Shown in pieces: positions 1 to 5,011 of a DNA stretch of 5,125 nt (positions within the stretch are counted from its first letter, which is position 1; the number at the start of each line of letters is the position of its first letter). A model generated the notes under the pieces. The model was not told where the DNA came from and did no database searches. It saw only the letters and a list, made by a program, of their open reading frames with translations. A program made the translations under genes and the position numbers. Source of the DNA: Dysgonamonadaceae bacterium. Its GTDB lineage: Bacteria > Bacteroidota > Bacteroidia > Bacteroidales > Azobacteroidaceae. Location of the stretch: assembly GCA_031276105.1 (NCBI GenBank), contig JAISNS010000267.1:1-5125 (forward strand). Direction: 5' to 3'.

Positions 1-65
1 AGGCAATAATACAAAGTAACAGCGCTTTTGCGCCGCTATTATAATTTTTTCAACAGTATAAATAT

Positions 66-449
66 ATGACAACAAAAAAAGTCGAAGCGTCAACCGTTAC
101 GGAAAAACCAAAGATATTCACGACGTCGTTTGCAAGTGTTTATCCGTTTTACATTCAAAAAGCGGAAAAAAAGGGACGTACAAAAGCAGAGGTGGACACG
201 GTCGTTTGCTGGTTGACAGGATATAATCCGCAATCATTGCAGCAACAAATCGACAGTGAGAATGATTTTGAAACATTTTTCGCACAAGCCCCGCAGATTA
301 ATCCGAATGTGTCGAAAATCACAGGTCGAATATGCGGCTATCGTGTGGAAGATATTGAAAACAAACTCATGCAAAAGATCCGTTGGTTAGATAAGTTAAT
401 TGACGAACTTGCAAAGGGAAAAACAATGGAGATGATTTTAAGGACATAA
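66..449 (+). CDS. DUF2200 family protein
   Basis: A 127-residue soluble protein with no signal peptide or membrane segment. It is recognised as DUF2200, a small family of unknown function, from the characteristic N-terminal block FTTSFASVYPFYIQKAEKKG (residues 18-37) followed by RTKAEVD and the WLTGY motif, and from the closing MQKIRWLDKLIDELAKGK block. The length is slightly above the usual size because of about 15 extra, poorly conserved residues at the start. The ATG at 66 is chosen because it is the first in frame and follows an A/T-rich leader; there is no Shine-Dalgarno sequence, as is usual in Bacteroidota. It stands alone on the plus strand, convergent with the three-gene operon to its right. 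No function should be assigned; family membership is confident. Confidence 0.85.
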   Translation: MTTKKVEASTVTEKPKIFTTSFASVYPFYIQKAEKKGRTKAEVDTVVCWLTGYNPQSLQQQIDSENDFETFFAQAPQINPNVSKITGRICGYRVEDIENKLMQKIRWLDKLIDELAKGKTMEMILRT

Positions 450-610
450 AATATGTTTGCGCATTGTGCCTTCGGGAAGATTATTGATTTTTTAGCCTGC
501 CTTTGCGCCCGAAATAATTGAAAAATAAAGATTATGAAGATAAAAGATTATTATAATGTTGATTATGCAAGATTATTATCTCGGAAAATCGAACTTTTTC
601 CTTATCTGTT

Positions 611-648
611 AAGGTACAGGGTATGCGGCTTGGCCGCTCCTGTACCTT
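611..648. repeat. Stem-loop with 10-bp outer and 5-bp inner stem
   Basis: A perfect 10-bp inverted repeat, AAGGTACAGG (611-620) and CCTGTACCTT (639-648), encloses a second stem GCGGC (625-629) and GCCGC (633-637) with a three-base loop. No T-run follows on either strand, so it is not a standard intrinsic terminator. It lies in the gap between convergent genes, beyond the operon terminator as seen from the minus strand. It may be a 3'-end stabilising hairpin or part of an interspersed palindromic repeat. Confidence 0.6.
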
Positions 649-654
649 GTACCT

Positions 655-687
655 CACACTCTGCATGTACCTCCCATGCACTGTGTG
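655..687. repeat. Second stem-loop beside TGTACCT repeats
   Basis: CACAC (655-659) and TGCATG (662-667) pair with CATGCA (675-680) and GTGTG (683-687), separated by a 2x2 internal loop (TC against CT) and closed by a 7-nt loop. The heptamer TGTACCT occurs at 641, 648 and 666, linking this hairpin with the preceding one. No T-run follows. It appears to be a repeat-derived structural element of the convergent gap. Confidence 0.5.
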
Positions 688-691
688 TGTT

Positions 692-802
692 GGAAAAAAG
701 TTAACGAGTTAACAAGTAAACGAGTAAACAAGTTAATGAGCTAACAAATTAACAAGCAGTCGGTTAATCTACTCGTTTACTTGTTAACTTGTTAACTCGT
801 TG
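692..802 (-). terminator. Intrinsic-type terminator of the three-gene operon
   Basis: On the minus strand the long octamer-repeat hairpin begins 5 nt after the stop codon of the TIM-barrel gene. It ends directly in a run of six T followed by CC (reverse complement of GGAAAAAA, 692-699). Hairpin plus U-tract at the 3' end of the last collinear gene is the expected form of a factor-independent terminator. The stem is unusually long and AT-rich, so it may work partly as an mRNA-protecting 3' structure. No equally clear terminator is seen for the DUF2200 gene reading the other way. Confidence 0.6.
700..802. repeat. Degenerate 8-nt tandem repeats in inverted arms
   Basis: Seven consecutive 8-nt units run from 700 to 755: GTTAACGA, GTTAACAA, GTAAACGA, GTAAACAA, GTTAATGA, GCTAACAA, ATTAACAA. 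After a 17-nt spacer, three units plus a partial one run in inverse complement from 773 to 802 (TCGTTTAC, TTGTTAAC, TTGTTAAC, TCGTTG). Units differ mainly at positions 3 and 7. The two arms can pair over about 28 bp with a few mismatches. The layout suggests expansion of a short unit within a hairpin. Confidence 0.8.
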
Positions 803-806
803 TCTA

Positions 807-1742
807 TCAAGCTTGTTCCCACTGTTCCCGCAACAGTTTTACCGATTCGGGCAAGACAATGGCTTTATCGCCCTGACATCCACATTCGTAAGATACGTAT
901 TTGTCGTAACGAAGTTGTTTCAATGCTTTGAAAGCGTCGATATAGTTATCGGCTTCTCCGTCTTCGCCGGGCATACTGCGACGTTTCCGGCTGGCAATGT
1001 GGACATGTTGCAGGTATTCTCCCGCCGAAAGCAAGGCGCCGGAGTCTGATGTTTCTTCCCAAACCATGTGCCACAAATCGCCCATGCAACGCACACCGGG
1101 ATTGTTGATGTCGCGGCAAATAGACGCGGCGTCGGCTACCATGCGCAAGTAAAAGGCTTCTTTCCGGTTCAGTGGTTCAAGGATGACGGTCGTTCCATGT
1201 TCGACGGCGTAATTGCCCAGCGTATTCAACTGCTCGCAAAGGAAATCGCGCGTTTCCTGCGTATGCGGGAATACGGGCGTTTGCGAATTGAAGGCCGGCA
1301 CCATGACAACGCCGACCGATCCTAACTCTCCGGCTGCCGCAATGATTTCTTTCATTGAACTGAAAAATTCATTGCGCACCGCTTCGTCGGTAGAAAGAAT
1401 AAACCCTTTGAATCCTGCACAGATAGCGCTTATTTGAATGTTACGTCCCTGAAGCGCTTGTTTGATTTCGGCCACCCGACCGGCCAGTCCGTTTCCTCCC
1501 GGTTCGTAACCGGCGATGCCCAAGCGTTCCATGTAGTCGAACTTTTCGTTCAGGCTTTCGCCGGGGGCGGTTCCTTCCTGAAACGACAGTTTCAGTTCGA
1601 CGGCTTTTTCTTCTTTCCCGTTTTTTCCCGTTTTATCCTTCGTCGTTGACGAAGCACAGGATACGATGGAAGCGCCGCCCAATGTGGTCAGCGCAACTCC
1701 GGAAAGGGATGCTCTTAAAAAATTCCTTCTGTTGATTGTCAT
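807..1742 (-). CDS. Exported sugar isomerase/epimerase-like TIM-barrel lipoprotein
   Basis: A 311-residue protein of the xylose-isomerase-like TIM-barrel superfamily (AP endonuclease family 2 fold). The N-terminus carries a twin-arginine motif (RRNFLR, residues 5-10), a hydrophobic stretch and a lipobox IVSC ending at Cys29, so it is probably exported folded and lipid-anchored. Residues 30-48 form a charged linker and the barrel follows from about residue 49. The four expected metal ligands are visible: Glu189 in LEPLNR, Asp222 in GDLWH, His248 in HVHIAS and Glu286 in YECG; His225 of the DxxH motif is also kept. Active enzymes of this fold isomerise, epimerise or eliminate on keto-sugars; the substrate cannot be read from sequence. 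The gene is last in the operon, 10 nt after the oxidoreductase stop, and both proteins have the same type of leader, which suggests they act on the same sugar. The family call is firm; the reaction is unknown. Confidence 0.85.
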   Translation of the reverse strand: MTINRRNFLRASLSGVALTTLGGASIVSCASSTTKDKTGKNGKEEKAVELKLSFQEGTAPGESLNEKFDYMERLGIAGYEPGGNGLAGRVAEIKQALQGRNIQISAICAGFKGFILSTDEAVRNEFFSSMKEIIAAAGELGSVGVVMVPAFNSQTPVFPHTQETRDFLCEQLNTLGNYAVEHGTTVILEPLNRKEAFYLRMVADAASICRDINNPGVRCMGDLWHMVWEETSDSGALLSAGEYLQHVHIASRKRRSMPGEDGEADNYIDAFKALKQLRYDKYVSYECGCQGDKAIVLPESVKLLREQWEQA

Positions 1743-1752
1743 AGCAATTAAT

Positions 1753-3126
1753 TTAATCGTTAGCTCCCGGAACGGGAACGGTAAACGTTTTCATATCCAT
1801 TGCCCCTAAATTTAAATCGGCCGGCGTATAGTCCAGCGAAGAAGCAGTCATTTGTTCCCATGTTGTTTCGGCGCCGGTGTAGGCCGATTCACGTCCCATA
1901 AGGCCGGCCATATTGGAAATCGCCAGTTCCGAAGCCTGATCGATCGGCCGGTTGCTGCGGATGTGGGCAACCCAGTTTACATGTTCCAGCACATACGGAT
2001 TGGTTTGTTTGTACGCGACCTGTTCCGCTTCCTTGTCGTATTTCCACACGACATTGCCGGCCAAGTCTTTGATGACCGTTTCGCCGTTTGTCGTTGACCA
2101 CGAGCCGCGTGTACCCTGTATAAATTCGCCGACGTTGTTGGCGCAGCCATTGATTTGCCGGCTCATGCTGTGCAGGTGAATGCCGTTTTCCATAACAAAA
2201 TCGACGCTGAAATTGTCGTATTGGTCGCCCGTTACCCGTCGCTGACGCGATCCGAATCCTACGGCGGTTAGCGGTTTCAATCCGCTGAACCATGTGAATA
2301 CGTCAATATTGTGTACATGCTGTTCAATGATATGGTCGCCGGAGAGCCATTTCCAGTTCACCCAGTCGCGAATCATCCATTCGGCGTCAGACCAAGCCTT
2401 TTCCCGTGTCCTGTACCAAAGCCGGTCTTGATTCCAGTAAACAGCGCCTCCGGTAATTTCACCGATAGCGCCTTCCATGATTTTCTTATACGATTCGACG
2501 TAATTGCGTTGATGATGGCGTTGAGTTCCCGTAACCACACAAAGACTTTTGGCAACCGCCTGTTTTGCTGTGGCCATAATCGTCCGATAACCGGCTGCAT
2601 CTACGAAAATCGGTTTTTCGAGGAAAGAATGTTTACCTTTTTCAGTAGCATATTTGAAGTGTTCCGGACGGAAAAAAGGCGGCGTTGTGACGATCACCAC
2701 ATCCACGTCGCTGTCAATTAATTGTTTGTACGCATCCAATCCTACAAAGCGTTTATCTTCCGGAATATCAATCCCTCTTTCATTTTTCAGCTTGCCGGCC
2801 AAAGCATCTGTCCGGTCTTTGAAAACATCAGCCAGAGCTGTTATTGTCAATCCGTTGCCTGCACTCAAAAAATCAAAAGCCGCGCCGGAACCGCGTCCGC
2901 CGCAACCGATAACGCCGGCTTTCAACTCCCGTCCGTCGGTGGCTGTGTCCGTTAAATCAGGAATGTAATACGTTCCCGCTTCTCTCAAGGGTTTTACCTT
3001 GGAGGCGGAATTTTTATTGCAGGAACTTAATACGACTGGAGCGCCTATTCCGATTGTTCCTATGGCTCCGGCCAAAGCGGAATTTTTTATAAAATCCCTT
3101 CTACTGATACTGTTTTCTTTTTGCAT
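1753..3126 (-). CDS. Exported Gfo/Idh/MocA family oxidoreductase
   Basis: A 457-residue NAD(P)-dependent sugar oxidoreductase-like protein. Its leader has a classic Tat motif (SRRDFIK, residues 8-14), a hydrophobic core and a lipobox LSSC ending at Cys36, so a periplasmic lipoprotein is predicted. The Rossmann domain starts at about residue 68 with the dinucleotide loop GVIGCGGRGSG (71-81). The family EKP signature is at residues 170-172, and HVHNID (270-275) supplies the usual conserved His and Asp of the C-terminal domain. The length is typical of the Tat-exported subgroup, which has a longer C-terminal region than cytoplasmic members. It lies 60 nt after the cytochrome gene and 10 nt before the TIM-barrel gene. 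Pairs of exported Gfo/Idh/MocA and TIM-barrel proteins are common in Bacteroidota and some act through 3-keto-sugar intermediates; applying that here is inference. Exported members must carry a tightly bound cofactor because free NAD(P) is not available outside the cytoplasm. Confidence 0.88.
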   Translation of the reverse strand: MQKENSISRRDFIKNSALAGAIGTIGIGAPVVLSSCNKNSASKVKPLREAGTYYIPDLTDTATDGRELKAGVIGCGGRGSGAAFDFLSAGNGLTITALADVFKDRTDALAGKLKNERGIDIPEDKRFVGLDAYKQLIDSDVDVVIVTTPPFFRPEHFKYATEKGKHSFLEKPIFVDAAGYRTIMATAKQAVAKSLCVVTGTQRHHQRNYVESYKKIMEGAIGEITGGAVYWNQDRLWYRTREKAWSDAEWMIRDWVNWKWLSGDHIIEQHVHNIDVFTWFSGLKPLTAVGFGSRQRRVTGDQYDNFSVDFVMENGIHLHSMSRQINGCANNVGEFIQGTRGSWSTTNGETVIKDLAGNVVWKYDKEAEQVAYKQTNPYVLEHVNWVAHIRSNRPIDQASELAISNMAGLMGRESAYTGAETTWEQMTASSLDYTPADLNLGAMDMKTFTVPVPGAND

Positions 3127-3186
3127 AAATAAAATGGTGTTTAAATAATGAATAAATATATTTTGTTTCTATATTGTGTTTCTGTA

Positions 3187-4746
3187 TTATTCTTTTTCGC
3201 ATACAATCCTGAATCCGATTCCGCGAACGTCCGAATACCACCAGATACTTTTCGGCTGTTGCGGGTCGGTTTTCAACCATTCGTCGTGTTTCGTACAGTC
3301 GCGGGCGGCGCAACGTACTGCGGAAGCGTCGGAAGCGTAATATCCGCCGCGTACCACCCATTCTTCGCCTTCCGTAACCAGCGGATTATTTACGTTTTCG
3401 CCGGTTTTGGCGTAAGCCTGCGGGTCGTATTTGTCGGCGCAGTATTCCATTACATTGCCCAGCATATTTTTTAAGCCGAAAGGATTTGCTTTCACGGCTC
3501 CGGGTTCTTGCGTCCGGTTTTTACTGTTATTTACGTAAACGACGTAAGAGGAAATGCCTTCCGTGCTCGCGCTGAAAAATTTACGCAGAAAACCTTCATT
3601 GGAAAATGTTTTCGGATTTCCGTCAAAGAAATACGGCGTTTCCGTACCGCCACGGGCGGCATATTCCCATTCGGCTTCAGTGGGCAAGCGGTATTTTTTT
3701 CCGGTTACTAAAGACAGCCATTGGCAAAACGTTTGTGCTGCGTAGTGAGTCATCGTGATTGCCGGACGATTTCCACCGCCCCAACCCTGATCGGGCGATC
3801 CGAAAGGCGAAGTAGGCCCGGAAACGGCATCTACGTCCGGGCGGCTGTTATTGGCAAATACATTGGCCGGCGGCGTCCGTCCTTCGCTCATGGTTTTGGC
3901 GTAGAACGCCCAATACATGTCCCACGTAACTTCTACTTCGGACATGAAGAACGGCGATAGCGTTACCGTCCGGACGGGGCTTTCGTCATTTTTTCGGAAG
4001 GGTTCGCTCTCAGGACTCCCCATCCGGAAGGCGCCGCCGGGAATGGCAATCATTTCGAACGATACCATGGATCCGGGGATTTGTTCTGTGAAATTTTCGA
4101 ACGCCGTTACGGGCGTAGCGATCTTGAAATAGAGGGACGTATCCGTCACTTGCCGTATGGGGAGGCTCGTCATTTTTTCGTGCTTGTAGTTCGGATTATA
4201 GTGTCCTGCATCCAAATGGCAACTGATGCATTGGAGATTAAGTTTTTCTTCTTTTTCTTCGTAATAGAGGTGTGCGGTAATGGCGTCGTCGGATATTCCT
4301 TCCGGGAAGAGGTTGGTATGACATTCTTTGCAGGATTCGTTCGGGATATAGGTTACGGCATAATCAATTTCCGACTTCCTGTCCCAATCGAAATCGGCGC
4401 TGTCTTTGGCGATATATCCCCACAAGTCTTTGATTCCTAAGCGGGCTTTAGCAGTATAATGTTTCCATGTATGGTTTTTGGGCGGAAGGTGGCAATCGAC
4501 GCAGTGAACTTTGGTTCCGCTTGCGTTGTTGACGTGTTTGGATAATTTCCAACTTTCCGTTACGTGCGGATGAACGTGGCACATCATGCACGATGCGTCG
4601 GAGGAAAAATAAACCGAAGTTTGATAGAGAGAAACAACGATACATACGCCTAACGCCACGCCCAAAAAAAAGTAAAATGATTTGTATCTAAAAATTTTCC
4701 TTTTTCCGAATAGGTATTTCAATCGAAACAACAGGATGTTTCTCAT
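3187..4746 (-). CDS. NapC/NrfH-like tetraheme cytochrome fused to FGE-like domain
   Basis: A 519-residue two-part protein. Residues 1-22 are basic, and 24-46 form one membrane anchor (N-in). Residues 47-180 contain four CXXCH heme c sites: C53-H57, C82-H86, C139-H143 and C173-H177. Around them are NapC/NirT-family features (ESWKLSKH, VDCHLP, KARLGIKDLWG). This half should oxidise menaquinol and pass electrons to a periplasmic partner. After a linker, residues 228-517 form an FGE-sulfatase (SUMF1-like) domain with IPGGAFRMGS (235-244), RLPTEAEWEYAARGG (353-367), NMLGNVMEYC (427-436) and the closing GIGFRIV. The active-site segment reads RGGYYASDASAVRCAAR (466-482). The cysteine pair of true formylglycine-generating enzymes is absent and the segment is about three residues shorter, so catalysis is unlikely. 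The ATG at 4746 is preferred; an in-frame TTG at 4779 would add 11 residues. It is first in the operon. No nitrite reductase catalytic subunit is in the window. Confidence 0.88.
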   Translation of the reverse strand: MRNILLFRLKYLFGKRKIFRYKSFYFFLGVALGVCIVVSLYQTSVYFSSDASCMMCHVHPHVTESWKLSKHVNNASGTKVHCVDCHLPPKNHTWKHYTAKARLGIKDLWGYIAKDSADFDWDRKSEIDYAVTYIPNESCKECHTNLFPEGISDDAITAHLYYEEKEEKLNLQCISCHLDAGHYNPNYKHEKMTSLPIRQVTDTSLYFKIATPVTAFENFTEQIPGSMVSFEMIAIPGGAFRMGSPESEPFRKNDESPVRTVTLSPFFMSEVEVTWDMYWAFYAKTMSEGRTPPANVFANNSRPDVDAVSGPTSPFGSPDQGWGGGNRPAITMTHYAAQTFCQWLSLVTGKKYRLPTEAEWEYAARGGTETPYFFDGNPKTFSNEGFLRKFFSASTEGISSYVVYVNNSKNRTQEPGAVKANPFGLKNMLGNVMEYCADKYDPQAYAKTGENVNNPLVTEGEEWVVRGGYYASDASAVRCAARDCTKHDEWLKTDPQQPKSIWWYSDVRGIGFRIVCEKE

Positions 4747-4831
4747 TGATAAAATAAATTCTTTTATACTGTATTTCAAGCTATTAATAGAACTTGTGAT
4801 TATAAAACATATCTTTTTGCAAAATGAACGA

Positions 4832-4862
4832 CAAACTTACATGAAAATTTTTAGAAATACAA
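4832..4862 (-). promoter_or_regulatory. Bacteroides-type promoter for the cytochrome operon
   Basis: On the minus strand TTG (4860-4862) is followed after exactly 20 nt by TAAGTTTG (4832-4839). This is a full match to the TAnnTTTG -7 element with the expected spacing to the -33 element of Bacteroidota housekeeping promoters. Transcription would start near 4826, giving a leader of about 80 nt before the ATG at 4746. The -33 element is only CTTG rather than TTTG. Confidence 0.5.
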
Positions 4863-4884
4863 GGTATTTGCGATTTTTTAAGCT

Positions 4885-4939
4885 AAATCTTTTTTGAGGC
4901 GCCGGAGGAGGCTATTCGCTTCCGCCCTAAAAAAGATTT
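4885..4939. repeat. Long stem-loop between divergent promoters
   Basis: An 11-bp perfect inverted repeat, AAATCTTTTTT (4885-4895) and AAAAAAGATTT (4929-4939), continues after a 2x2 mismatch into GGCG (4898-4901) pairing with CGCC (4923-4926). Further weak pairing is possible inside the GC-rich loop. It reads as a hairpin with a T-run on both strands, like a bidirectional terminator. It lies upstream of both predicted promoters, however, so neither transcript would contain it. Confidence 0.65.
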
Positions 4940-4948
4940 CGCCGAATA

Positions 4949-4980
4949 TTTGCATAATTTGATTTATTGAATTACATTTG
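4949..4980 (+). promoter_or_regulatory. Bacteroides-type promoter, rightward
   Basis: TTTG (4949-4952), a 20-nt spacer and TACATTTG (4973-4980) match the -33 and -7 consensus of Bacteroidota exactly (TAnnTTTG). A start near 4986 would place the ATG at 5012 about 25 nt into the transcript. The downstream sequence contains an ORF, a palindrome and a possible leader peptide, so this is probably the promoter of a regulated gene beyond the window. Confidence 0.6.
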
Positions 4981-5011
4981 CAGCGGTTTTTGTAAAATAA
5001 CAACAAAAAAT

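Larger units (their letters stand above)
534..704 (+). pseudogene. Short ORF, possible truncated gene start
   Basis: A 56-codon reading frame beginning MKIKDYYNVDYARLLSRKIE, 84 nt after the DUF2200 stop and on the same strand. The ATG follows an A-rich stretch of the kind that precedes real starts in this phylum. The first 20 or so codons look like protein. From about codon 27 the frame runs through two stem-loops and then stops in the octamer repeat, giving an implausible Cys/Ser/Thr-rich tail. The N-terminal portion reminds me faintly of the start of DNA alkylation repair (HEAT-repeat) proteins, but this is memory and not an alignment. The likely readings are a gene whose body was lost and replaced by repeat sequence, or a chance ORF. 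Confidence 0.25.

Noticed and set aside
20..52. Terminator of an upstream gene (GCGC-TTTT-GCGC followed by a T-run)
   Set aside because: The stem is only 4 bp and the T-run lies over ten bases away; the sequence before it is too short to judge.
471..513. Terminator for the DUF2200 gene from TTCGGG (471-476) and CCCGAA (508-513)
   Set aside because: The arms are only 6 bp with a 31-nt loop, and no T-run follows the right arm.
700..802. CRISPR array
   Set aside because: The repeats are contiguous 8-nt units without spacers and occur in inverted arms.
1889..2293. Minus-strand frame of 134 codons inside the Gfo/Idh/MocA gene
   Set aside because: It overlaps the oxidoreductase in another frame and has an Arg/Gln-rich composition typical of a shadow frame.
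789..4440. Many plus-strand open frames of 63-136 codons across the operon
   Set aside because: They lie antisense to three well-supported genes with recognisable domains, have no family resemblance, and are expected by-products of the coding strand's composition.
3187..4746. Calling the fused protein a sulfatase-activating enzyme or NrfH
   Set aside because: The FGE catalytic cysteines are missing and no sulfatase is nearby; no NrfA is in the window, so the nrfH symbol is not justified.
4682..4897. Plus-strand frame of 71 codons over the cytochrome start and promoter
   Set aside because: It is antisense to the cytochrome N-terminus and its leader, rich in Ile/Phe/Lys from AT-rich sequence, and has no promoter or family match.
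4885..4939. Invertible promoter element flanked by inverted repeats
   Set aside because: The arms enclose only 33 bases, too little for a promoter, and both predicted promoters lie outside the arms; no recombinase gene is present.
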